64,000 bases of DNA from Eunapius fragilis. Its lineage: Eukaryota > Porifera > Demospongiae > Spongillida > Spongillidae. The stretch lies in assembly GCA_963681505.1 (NCBI GenBank), contig OY811981.1, positions 372,001 through 436,000 of the forward strand, in the 5' to 3' direction. Below, piece by piece: positions 25,404 through 38,349 of the stretch (the stretch's first letter is position 1; each line of letters opens with the position of its first letter). A program made the translations under genes and the position numbers. The notes under the pieces were generated by a model. The model ran no database searches. It saw nothing but the letters and a program-made list of their open reading frames with translations, and was not told where the DNA came from.

Positions 25404-28400
25404 ATGGAATATGAGCAAACCACTGCACACATGGAAGATAGCAGTAACCATTCCTCTGTCTGTTTTAAATGCCACCCCGAGGATACCTGCTTCGGTATGG
25501 GATACCCAAGCGATTCAAAAGTAGGTTCCCACCCATACATTCCTATGGGAAACCACCCATACATCTCTATGGGAAATAGTGACTATCTTAGCATCGAGGT
25601 GTTGATGAGACATGCAATATGAGCAAACCACTGCACACATGGAAGATAGCAGTAACCACTCCTCTATCTCTTTTTAATGCCACCCCGAGGATACCTGCTG
25701 TGGTATGGGTTTACCAAGCGATTCAAAAGTAGGTTCCCACCCATACATTTCTATGGGAAATTTTAGACTATCATAGCATCGAGGTGTTGATGAGTCATGC
25801 AATATGAGCAAACCACTGCACACATGGAAGATAGCAGTAACCATTCCTCTATCTGTTTTAAATGCCACCCCGAGGATACCTGCTTTGGTATGGGTTTACC
25901 AAGCGATTCAAAAGTAGGTTCCCACCCATACATTTCTATGGGAAATTTTTGACTATCTTAGCATCGAGGTGTTGATGAGACATGGAATATGAGCAAACCA
26001 CTGCACACATGGAAGATAGCAGTAACCATTCCTCTATCTGTTTTAAATGCCACCCCGAGGATACCTGCTTTGGTATGGGTTTACCAAGCGATTCAAAAGT
26101 AGGTTCCCACCCATACATTCCTATGGGAAACCACCCATACATCTCTATGGGAAATAGTGACTATCTTAGCATAGAGGTGTTGATGAGACATGCAATATGA
26201 GCAAACCACTGCACACATGGAAGATAGCAGTAACCATTCCTCTATCTGTTTTAAATGCCACCCCGAGGATACCTGCTTTGGTATGGGTTTACCAAGCGAT
26301 TCAAAAGTAGGTTCCCACCCATACATTCCTATGGGAAACCACCCATACATCTCTGTGGGAAATAGTGACTATCTTAGCATCGAGGTGTTGATGAGACATG
26401 CAATATGAGCAAACCACTGCACACATGGAAGATAGCAGTAACCATTCCTCTATCTGTTTTAAATGCCACCCCGAGCATACCTGCTTCGGTATGGGATACC
26501 CAAGCGATTCAAAAGTAGGTTCCCACCCATACATTCCTATGGGAAACCACCCATACATCTCTATGGGAAATAGTGACTATCTTAGCATCGAGGTGTTGAT
26601 GAGACATGCAATATGAGCAAACCACTGCACACATGGAAGATAGCAGTAACCACTCCTCTATCTCTTTTTAATGCCACCCCGAGGATACCTGCTTTGGTAT
26701 GGGTTTACCAAGCGATTCAAAAGTAGGTTCCCACCCATACATTTCTATGGGAAATTTTTGACTATCTTAGCATCGAGGTGTTGATGAGTCATGCAATATG
26801 AGCAAACCACTGCACACATGGAAGATAGCAGTAACCATTCCTCTATCTGTTTTAAATGCCACCCCGAGGATACCTGCTTTGGTATGGGTTTACCAAGCGA
26901 TTCAAAAGTAGGTTCCCACCCATACATTTCTATGGGAAATTTTTGACTATCTTAGCTTCGAGGTGTTGATGAGTCATGCAATATGAGCAAACCACTGCAC
27001 ACATGGAAGATAGCAGTAACCATTCCTCTATCTGTTTTAAATGCCACCCCGAGGATACCTGCTTTGGTATGGGTTTACAAAGCGATTCAAAAGTAGGTTC
27101 CCACCCATACATTTCTATGGGAAATTTTTGACTATCTTAGCATCGAGGTGTTGATGAGACATGGAATATGAGCAAACCACTGCACACATGGACGATAGCA
27201 GTAACCATTCTTCTATCTGTTTTAAATGCCACCCCGAGGATACCTGCTTTGGTATGGGTTTACCAAGCGATTCAAAAGTAGGTTCCCACCCATACATTTC
27301 TATGGGAAATTTTTGACTATCTTAGCATCGAGGTGTTGATGAGACATGGAATATGAGCAAACCACTGCACACATGGAAGATAGCAGTAACCATTCTTCTA
27401 TCTGTTTTAAATGCCACCCCGAGGATACCTGCTTTGGTATGGGTTTACCAAGCGATTCAAAAGTAGGTTCCAACCCATACATTCCTATGGGAAACCACCC
27501 ATACATCTCTATGGGAAATATTGACTATCTTAGCATAGAGGTGTTGATGAGACATGCAATATGAGCAAACCACTGCACACATGGAAGATAGCAGTAACCA
27601 TTCCTCTATCTGTTTTAAATGCCACCCCGAGGATACCTGCTTTGGTATGGGTTTACCAAGCGATTCAAAAGTAGGTTCCCACCCATACATTCCTATGGGA
27701 AACCACCCATACATCTCTGTGGGAAATAGTGACTATCTTAGCATCGAGGTGTTGATGAGACATGCAATATGAGCAAACCACTGCACACATGGAAGATAGC
27801 AGTAACCATTCCTCTATCTGTTTTAAAAGCCACCCCGAGGATACCTGCTTTGGTATGGGTTTACCAAGCGATTCAAAAGTAGGTTCCCACCCATACATTT
27901 CTATGGGAAATTTTTGACTATCTTAGCATCGAGGTGTTGATGAGACATGGAATATGAGCAAACCACTGCACACATGGAAGATAGCAGTAACCATTCCTCT
28001 GTCTGTTTTAAATGCCACCCCGAGGATACCTGCTTCGGTATGGGATACCCAAGCGATTCAAAAGTAGGTTCCCACCCATACATTCCTATGGGAAACCACC
28101 CATACATCTCTATGGGAAATAGTGACTATCTTAGCATCGAGGTGTTGATGAGACATGCAATATGAGCAAACCACTGCACACATGGAAGATAGCAGTAACC
28201 ACTCCTCTATCTCTTTTTAATGCCACCCCGAGGATACCTGCTGTGGTATGGGTTTACCAAGCGATTCAAAAGTAGGTTCCCACCCATACATTTCTATGGG
28301 AAATTTTAGACTATCATAGCATCGAGGTGTTGATGAGTCATGCAATATGAGCAAACCACTGCACACATGGAAGATAGCAGTAACCATTCCTCTATCTGTT

Positions 28401-30304
28401 TTAAATGCCACCCCGAGGATACCTGCTTTGGTATGGGTTTACCAAGCGATTCAAAAGTAGGTTCCCACCCATACATTTCTATGGGAAATTTTTGACTATC
28501 TTAGCATCGAGGTGTTGATGAGACATGGAATATGAGCAAACCACTGCACACATGGAAGATAGCAGTAACCATTCCTCTATCTGTTTTAAATGCCACCCCG
28601 AGGATACCTGCTTTGGTATGGGTTTACCAAGCGATTCAAAAGTAGGTTCCCACCCATACATTCCTATGGGAAACCACCCATACATCTCTATGGGAAATAG
28701 TGACTATCTTAGCATAGAGGTGTTGATGAGACATGCAATATGAGCAAACCACTGCACACATGGAAGATAGCAGTAACCATTCCTCTATCTGTTTTAAATG
28801 CCACCCCGAGGATACCTGCTTTGGTATGGGTTTACCAAGCGATTCAAAAGTAGGTTCCCACCCATACATTCCTATGGGAAACCACCCATACATCTCTGTG
28901 GGAAATAGTGACTATCTTAGCATCGAGGTGTTGATGAGACATGCAATATGAGCAAACCACTGCACACATGGAAGATAGCAGTAACCATTCCTCTATCTGT
29001 TTTAAATGCCACCCCGAGCATACCTGCTTCGGTATGGGATACCCAAGCGATTCAAAAGTAGGTTCCCACCCATACATTCCTATGGGAAACCACCCATACA
29101 TCTCTATGGGAAATAGTGACTATCTTAGCATCGAGGTGTTGATGAGACATGCAATATGAGCAAACCACTGCACACATGGAAGATAGCAGTAACCACTCCT
29201 CTATCTCTTTTTAATGCCACCCCGAGGATACCTGCTTTGGTATGGGTTTACCAAGCGATTCAAAAGTAGGTTCCCACCCATACATTTCTATGGGAAATTT
29301 TTGACTATCTTAGCATCGAGGTGTTGATGAGTCATGCAATATGAGCAAACCACTGCACACATGGAAGATAGCAGTAACCATTCCTCTATCTGTTTTAAAT
29401 GCCACCCCGAGGATACCTGCTTTGGTATGGGTTTACCAAGCGATTCAAAAGTAGGTTCCCACCCATACATTTCTATGGGAAATTTTTGACTATCTTAGCA
29501 TCGAGGTGTTGATGAGTCATGCAATATGAGCAAACCACTGCACACATGGAAGATAGCAGTAACCATTCCTCTATCTGTTTTAAATGCCACCCCGAGGATA
29601 CCTGCTTTGGTATGGGTTTACAAAGCGATTCAAAAGTAGGTTCCCACCCATACATTTCTATGGGAAATTTTTGACTATCTTAGCATCGAGGTGTTGATGA
29701 GACATGGAATATGAGCAAACCACTGCACACATGGAAGATAGCAGTAACCATTCTTCTATCTGTTTTAAATGCCACCCCGAGGATACCTGCTTTGGTATGG
29801 GTTTACCAAGCGATTCAAAAGTAGGTTCCAACCCATACATTCCTATGGGAAACCACCCATACATCTCTATGGGAAATATTGACTATCTTAGCATAGAGGT
29901 GTTGATGAGACATGCAATATGAGCAAACCACTGCACACATGGAAGATAGCAGTAACCATTCCTCTATCTGTTTTAAATGCCACCCCGAGGATACCTGCTT
30001 TGGTATGGGTTTACCAAGCGATTCAAAAGTAGGTTCCCACCCATACATTCCTATGGGAAACCACCCATACATCTCTGTGGGAAATAGTGACTATCTTAGC
30101 ATCGAGGTGTTGATGAGACATGCAATATGAGCAAACCACTGCACACATGGAAGATAGCAGTAACCATTCCTCTATCTGTTTTAAAAGCCACCCCGAGGAT
30201 ACCTGCTTTGGTATGGGTTTACCAAGCGATTCAAAAGTAGGTTCCCACCCATACATTTCTATGGGAAATTTTTGACTATCTTAGCATCGAGGTGTTGATG
30301 AGAC
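25404..30304. repeat. HOR copies d and e: 13-mer (2,543 bp) and 12-mer (2,358 bp)
   Basis: Copy d starts are 25404 L3, 25612 S2, 25797 S, 25982 L, 26190 L2, 26398 L4, 26606 S2, 26791 S, 26976 S, 27161 S, 27346 L1, 27554 L2 and 27762 S3. Copy e starts are 27947 L3, 28155 S2, 28340 S, 28525 L, 28733 L2, 28941 L4, 29149 S2, 29334 S, 29519 S, 29704 L1, 29912 L2 and 30120 S3. Both share TGCTGTGGTATGG in the first S2 and TTTACAAAGCG in the third S after L4, 2,543 bp apart. Their first S2 also ends with TTTTAGACTATCATAGC, which belongs to the next monomer in other copies. So one S was lost by fusion before d and e separated. Copy d then has an extra S at 27161 (marker GGACGATAG). Confidence 0.9.
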
Positions 30305-33300
30305 ATGGAATATGAGCAAACCACTGCACACATGGAAGATAGCAGTAACCATTCCTCTGTCTGTTTTAAATGCCACCCCGAGGATACCTGCTTCGGTATG
30401 GGATACCCAAGCGATTCAAAAGTAGGTTCCCACCCATACATTCCTATGGGAAACCACCCATACATCTCTATGGGAAATAGTGACTATCTTAGCATCGAGG
30501 TGTTGATGAGACATGCAATATGAGCAAACCACTGCACACATGAAAGATAGCAGTAACCACTCCTCTATCTCTTTTTAATGCCACCCCGAGGATACCTGCT
30601 TTGGTATGGGTTTACCAAGCGATTCAAAAGTAGGTTCCTACCCATACATTTCTATGGGAATTTTTTGACTATCTTAGCATCGAGGTGTTGATGAGTCATG
30701 CAATATGAGCAAACCACTGCACACATGGAAGATAGCAGTAACCATTCCTCTATCTGTTTTAAATGCCACCCCGAGGATACCTGCTTTGGTATGGGTTTAC
30801 CAAGCGATTCAAAAGTAGGTTCCCACCCATACATTTCTATGGGAAATTTTAGACTATCATAGCATCGAGGTGTTGATGAGTCATGCAATATGAGCAAACC
30901 ACTGCACACATGGAAGATAGCAGTAACCATTCCTCTATCTGTTTTAAATGCCACCCCGAGGATACCTGCTTTGGTATGGGTTTACCAAGCGATTCAAAAG
31001 TAGGTTCCCACCCATACATTTCTATGGGAAATTTTTGACTATCTTAGCATCGAGGTGTTGATGAGACATGGAATATGAGCAAACCACTGCACACATGGAA
31101 GATAGCAGTAACCATTCCTCTATCTGTTTTAAATGCCACCCCGAGGATACCTGCTTTGGTATGGGTTTACCAAGCGATTCAAAAGTAGGTTCCCACCCAT
31201 ACATTCCTATGGGAAACCACCCATACATCTCTATGGGAAATAGTGACTATCTTAGCATAGAGGTGTTGATGAGACATGCAATATGAGCAAACCACTGCAC
31301 ACATGGAAGATAGCAGTAACCATTCCTCTATCTGTTTTAAATGCCACCCCGAGGATACCTGCTTTGGTATGGGTTTACCAAGCGATTCAAAAGTAGGTTC
31401 CCACCCATACATTCCTATGGGAAACCACCCATACATCTCTGTGGGAAATAGTGACTATCTTAGCATCGAGGTGTTGATGAGACATGCAATATGAGCAAAC
31501 CACTGCACACATGGAAGATAGCAGTAACCATTCCTCTATCTGTTTTAAATGCCACCCCGAGGATACCTGCTTTGGTATGGGTTTACCAAGCGATTCAAAA
31601 GTAGGTTCCCACCCATACATTCCTATGGGAAACCACCCATACATCTCTGTGGGAAATAGTGACTATCTTAGCATCGAGGTGTTGATGAGACATGCAATAT
31701 GAGCAAACCACTGCACACATGGAAGATAGCAGTAACCATTCCTCTATCTGTTTTAAATGCCACCCCGAGCATACCTGCTTCGGTATGGGATACCCAAGCG
31801 ATTCAAAAGTAGGTTCCCACCCATACATTCCTATGGGAAACCACCCATACATCTCTATGGGAAATAGTGACTATCTTAGCATCGAGGTGTTGATGAGACA
31901 TGCAATATGAGCAAACCACTGCACACATGGAAGATAGCAGTAACCACTCCTCTATCTCTTTTTAATGCCACCCCGAGGATACCTGCTTTGGTATGGGTTT
32001 ACCAAGCGATTCAAAAGTAGGTTCCCACCCATACATTTCTATGGGAAATTTTTGACTATCTTAGCATCGAGGTGTTGATGAGTCATGCAATATGAGCAAA
32101 CCACTGCACACATGGAAGATAGCAGTAACCATTCCTCTATCTGTTTTAAATGCCACCCCGAGGATACCTGCTTTGGTATGGGTTTACCAAGCGATTCAAA
32201 AGTAGGTTCCCACCCATACATTTCTATGGGAAATTTTTGACTATCTTAGCATCGAGGTGTTGATGAGTCATGCAATATGAGCAAACCACTGCACACATGG
32301 AAGATAGCAGTAACCATTCCTCTATCTGTTTTAAATGCCACCCCGAGGATACCTGCTTTGGTATGGGTTTACCAAGCGATTCAAAAGTAGGTTCCCACCC
32401 ATACATTTCTATGGGAAATTTTTGACTATCTTAGCATCGAGGTGTTGATGAGACATGGAATATGAGCAAACCACTGCACACATGGAAGATAGCAGTAACC
32501 ATTGCTCTATCTGTTTTTAATGCCACCCCGAGCATACCTTCTTCGGTGTGGGTTACCCAAGCGATTCAAAAGTAGGTTCCAACCCATACATTCCTATGGG
32601 AAACCACCCATACATCTCTATGGGAAATATTGACTATCTTAGCATAGAGGTGTTGATGAGACATGCAATATGAGCAAACCACTGCACACATGGAAGATAG
32701 CAGTAACCATTCCTCTATCTGTTTTAAATGCCACCCCGAGGATACCTGCTTTGGTATGGGTTTACCAAGCGATTCAAAAGTAGGTTCCCACCCATACATT
32801 CCTATGGGAAACCACCCATACATCTCTGTGGGAAATAGTGACTATCTTAGCATCGAGGTGTTGATGAGACATGCAATATCAGCAAACCACTGCACACATG
32901 GAAGATAGCAGTAACCATTCCTCTATCTGTTTTAAAAGCCACCCCGAGGATACCTGCTTTGGTATGGGTTTACCAAGCGATTCAAAAGTAGGTTCCCACC
33001 CATACATTTCTATGGGAAATTTTTGACTATCTTAGCATCGAGGTGTTGATGAGACATGGAATATGAGCAAACCACTGCACACATGGAAGATAGCAGTAAC
33101 CATTCCTCTGTCTGTTTTAAATGCCACCCCGAGGATACCTGCTTCGGTATGGGATACCCAAGCGATTCAAAAGTAGGTTCCCACCCATACATTCCTATGG
33201 GAAACCACCCATACATCTCTATGGGAAATAGTGACTATCTTAGCATCGAGGTGTTGATGAGACATGCAATATGAGCAAACCACTGCACACATGGAAGATA

Positions 33301-36300
33301 GCAGTAACCACTCCTCTATCTCTTTTTAATGCCACCCCGAGGATACCTGCTTTGGTATGGGTTTACCAAGCGATTCAAAAGTAGGTTCCCACCCATACAT
33401 TTCTATGGGAATTTTTTGACTATCTTAGCATCGAGGTGTTGATGAGTCATGCAATATGAGCAAACCACTGCACACATGGAAGATAGCAGTAACCATTCCT
33501 CTATCTGTTTTAAATGCCACCCCGAGGATACCTGCTTTGGTATGGGTTTACCAAGCGATTCAAAAGTAGGTTCCCACCCATACATTTCTATGGGAAATTT
33601 TAGACTATCATAGCATCGAGGTGTTGATGAGTCATGCAATATGAGCAAACCACTGCACACATGGAAGATAGCAGTAACCATTCCTCTATCTGTTTTAAAT
33701 GCCACCCCGAGGATACCTGCTTTGGTATGGGTTTACCAAGCGATTCAAAAGTAGGTTCCCACCCATACATTTCTATGGGAAATTTTTGACTATCTTAGCA
33801 TCGAGGTGTTGATGAGACATGGAATATGAGCAAACCACTGCACACATGGAAGATAGCAGTAACCATTCCTCTATCTGTTTTAAATGCCACCCCGAGGATA
33901 CCTGCTTTGGTATGGGTTTACCAAGCGATTCAAAAGTAGGTTCCCACCCATACATTCCTATGGGAAACCACCCATACATCTCTATGGGAAATAGTGACTA
34001 TCTTAGCATAGAGGTGTTGATGAGACATGCAATATGAGCAAACCACTGCACACATGGAAGATAGCAGTAACCATTCCTCTATCTGTTTTAAATGCCACCC
34101 CGAGGATACCTGCTTTGGTATGGGTTTACCAAGCGATTCAAAAGTAGGTTCCCACCCATACATTCCTATGGGAAACCACCCATACATCTCTGTGGGAAAT
34201 AGTGACTATCTTAGCATCGAGGTGTTGATGAGACATGCAATATGAGCAAACCACTGCACACATGGAAGATAGCAGTAACCATTCCTCTATCTGTTTTAAA
34301 TGCCACCCCGAGCATACCTGCTTCGGTATGGGATACCCAAGCGATTCAAAAGTAGGTTCCCACCCATACATTCCTATGGGAAACCACCCATACATCTCTA
34401 TGGGAAATAGTGACTATCTTAGCATCGAGGTGTTGATGAGACATGCAATATGAGCAAACCACTGCACACATGGAAGATAGCAGTAACCACTCCTCTATCT
34501 CTTTTTAATGCCACCCCGAGGATACCTGCTTTGGTATGGGTTTACCAAGCGATTCAAAAGTAGGTTCCCACCCATACATTTCTATGGGAAATTTTTGACT
34601 ATCTTAGCATCGAGGTGTTGATGAGTCATGCAATATGAGCAAACCACTGCACACATGGAAGATAGCAGTAACCATTCCTCTATCTGTTTTAAATGCCACC
34701 CCGAGGATACCTGCTTTGGTATGGGTTTACCAAGCGATTCAAAAGTAGGTTCCCACCCATACATTTCTATGGGAAATTTTTGACTATCTTAGCATCGAGG
34801 TGTTGATGAGTCATGCAATATGAGCAAACCACTGCACACATGGAAGATAGCAGTAACCATTCCTCTATCTGTTTTAAATGCCACCCTGAGGATACCTGCT
34901 TTGGTATGGGTTTACCAAGCGATTCAAAAGTAGGTTCCCACCCATACATTTCTATGGGAAATTTTTGACTATCTTAGCATCGAGGTGTTGATGAGACATG
35001 GAATATGAGCAAACCACTGCACACATGGAAGATAGCAGTAACCATTCTTCTATCTGTTTTAAATGCCACCCCGAGGATACCTGCTTTGGTATGGGTTTAC
35101 CAAGCGATTCAAAAGTAGGTTCCAACCCTTACATTCCTATGGGAAACCACCCATACATCTCTATGGGAAATATTGACTATTTTAGCATAGAGGTGTTGAT
35201 GAGACATGCAATATGAGCAAACCACTGCACACATGGAAGATAGCAGTAACCATTCCTCTATCTGTTTTAAATGCCACCCCGAGGATACCTGCTTTGGTAT
35301 GGGTTTACCAAGCGATTCAAAAGTAGGTTTCCACCCATACATTCCTATGGGAAACCACCCATACATCTCTGTGGGAAATAGTGACTATCTTAGCATCGAG
35401 GTGTTGATGAGACATGCAATATGAGCAAACCACTGCACACATGGAAGATAGCAGTAACCATTCCTCTATCTGTTTTAAAAGCCACCCCGAGGATACCTGC
35501 TTTGGTATGGGTTTACCAAGCGATTCAAAAGTAGGTTCCCACCCATACATTTCTATGGGAAATTTTTGACTATCTTAGCATCGAGGTGTTGATGAGACAT
35601 GGAATATGAGCAAACCACTGCACACATGGAAGATAGCAGTAACCATTCCTCTGTCTGTTTTAAATGCCACCCCGAGGATACCTGCTTCGGTATGGGATAC
35701 CCAAGCGATTCAAAAGTAGGTTCCCACCCATACATTCCTATGGGAAACCACCCATACATCTCTATGGGAAATAGTGACTATCTTAGCATCGAGGTGTTGA
35801 TGAGACATGCAATATGAGCAAACCACTGCACACATGGAAGATAGCAGTAACCACTCCTCTATCTCTTTTTAATGCCACCCCGAGGATACCTGCTTTGGTA
35901 TGGGTTTACCAAGCGATTCAAAAGTAGGTTCCCACCCATACATTTCTATGGGAAATTTTTGACTATCTTAGCATCGAGGTGTTGATGAGTCATGCAATAT
36001 GAGCAAACCACTGCACACATGGAAGATAGCAGTAACCATTCCTCTATCTGTTTTAAATGCCACCCCGAGGATACCTGCTTTGGTATGGGTTTACCAAGCG
36101 ATTCAAAAGTAGGTTCCCACCCATACATTTCTATGGGAAACCACCCATACATCTCTATGGGAAATAGTGACTATCTTAGCATCGAGGTGTTGATGAGACA
36201 TGCAATATGAGCAAACCACTGCACACATGGAAGATAGCAGTAACCACTCCTCTATCTCTTTTTAATGCCACCCCGAGGATACCTGCTTTGGTATGGGTTT

Positions 36301-38349
36301 ACCAAGCGATTCAAAAGTAGGTTCCCACCCATACATTTCTATGGGAAATTTTTGACTATCTTAGCATCGAGGTGTTGATGAGTCATGCAATATGAGCAAA
36401 CCACTGCACACATGGAAGATAGCAGTAACCATTCCTCTATCTGTTTTAAATGCCACCCCGAGGATACCTGCTTTGGTATGGGTTTACCAAGCGATTCAAA
36501 AGTAGGTTCCCACCCATACATTTCTATGGGAAATTTTTGACTATCTTAGCATCGAGGTGTTGATGAGTCATGCAATATGAGCAAACCACTGCACACATGG
36601 AAGATAGCAGTAACCATTCTTCTATCTGTTTTAAATGCCACCCCGAGGATACCTGCTTTGGTATGGGTTTACCAAGCGATTCAAAAGTAGGTTCCAACCC
36701 ATACATTCCTATGGGAAACCACCCATACATCTCTATGGGAAATATTGACTATCTTAGCATAGAGGTGTTGATGAGACATGCAATATGAGCAAACCACTGC
36801 ACACATGGAAGATAGCAGTAACCATTCCTCTATCTGTTTTAAATGCCACCCCGAGGATACCTGCTTTGGTATGGGTTTACCAAGCGATTCAAAAGTAGGT
36901 TCCCACCCATACATTCCTATGGGAAACCACCCATACATCTCTGTGGGAAATAGTGACTATCTTAGCATCGAGGTGTTGATGAGACATGCAATATGAGCAA
37001 ACCACTGCACACATGGAAGATAGCAGTAACCATTCCTCTATCTGTTTTAAATGCCACCCCGAGCATACCTGCTTCGGTATGGGATACCCAAGCGATTCAA
37101 AAGTAGGTTCCCACCCATACATTCCTATGGGAAACCACCCATACATCTCTATGGGAAATAGTGACTATCTTAGCATCGAGGTGTTGATGAGACATGCAAT
37201 ATGAGCAAACCACTGCACACATGGAAGATAGCAGTAACCACTCCTCTATCTCTTTTTAATGCCACCCCGAGGATACCTGCTTTGGTATGGGTTTACCAAG
37301 CGATTCAAAAGTAGGTTCCCACCCATACATTTCTATGGGAAATTTTTGACTATCTTAGCATCGAGGTGTTGATGAGTCATGCAATATGAGCAAACCACTG
37401 CACACATGGAAGATAGCAGTAACCATTCCTCTATCTGTTTTAAATGCCACCCCGAGGATACCTGCTTTGGTATGGGTTTACCAAGCGATTCAAAAGTAGG
37501 TTCCCACCCATACATTTCTATGGGAAATTTTTGACTATCTTAGCATCGAGGTGTTGATGAGTCATGCAATATGAGCAAACCACTGCACACATGGAAGATA
37601 GCAGTAACCATTCCTCTATCTGTTTTAAATGCCACCCCGAGGATACCTGCTTTGGTATGGGTTTACCAAGCGATTCAAAAGTAGGTTCCCACCCATACAT
37701 TTCTATGGGAAATTTTTGACTATCTTAGCATCGAGGTGTTGATGAGTCATGCAATATGAGCAAACCACTGCACACATGGAAGATAGCAGTAACCATTCTT
37801 CTATCTGTTTTAAATGCCACCCCGAGGATACCTGCTTTGGTATGGGTTTACCAAGCGATTCAAAAGTAGGTTCCAACCCATACATTCCTATGGGAAACCA
37901 CCCATACATCTCTATGGGAAATATTGACTATCTTAGCATAGAGGTGTTGATGAGACATGCAATATGAGCAAACCACTGCACACATGGAAGATAGCAGTAA
38001 CCATTCCTCTATCTGTTTTAAATGCCACCCCGAGGATACCTGCTTTGGTATGGGTTTACCAAGCGATTCAAAAGTAGGTTCCCACCCATACATTCCTATG
38101 GGAAACCACCCATACATCTCTGTGGGAAATAGTGACTATCTTAGCATCGAGGTGTTGATGAGACATGCAATATGAGCAAACCACTGCACACATGGAAGAT
38201 AGCAGTAACCATTCCTCTATCTGTTTTAAAAGCCACCCCGAGGATACCTGCTTTGGTATGGGTTTACCAAGCGATTCAAAAGTAGGTTCCCACCCATACA
38301 TTTCTATGGGAAATTTTTGACTATCTTAGCATCGAGGTGTTGATGAGAC
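30305..38349. repeat. HOR copies f, g and h: 14-, 13- and 14-mer
   Basis: Copy f (2,751 bp): 30305 L3, 30513 S2, 30698 S, 30883 S, 31068 L, 31276 L2, 31484 L2, 31692 L4, 31900 S2, 32085 S, 32270 S, 32455 L5, 32663 L2 and 32871 S3. It has a doubled L2 and an L5 where L1 is expected. Copy g (2,543 bp): 33056 L3, 33264 S2, 33449 S, 33634 S, 33819 L, 34027 L2, 34235 L4, 34443 S2, 34628 S, 34813 S, 34998 L1, 35206 L2 and 35414 S3. Copy h (2,751 bp): 35599 L3, 35807 S2, 35992 L6, 36200 S2, 36385 S, 36570 L1, 36778 L2, 36986 L4, 37194 S2, 37379 S, 37564 S, 37749 L1, 37957 L2 and 38165 S3. The 32871 monomer reads ATATCAGC instead of ATATGAGC. Confidence 0.9.

Noticed and set aside
32663-32908. An 81-codon plus-strand frame longer than its siblings
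   Set aside because: A single G-to-C change (ATATGAGC to ATATCAGC) removes the usual TGA. It is a point variant of the monomer, not a gene.
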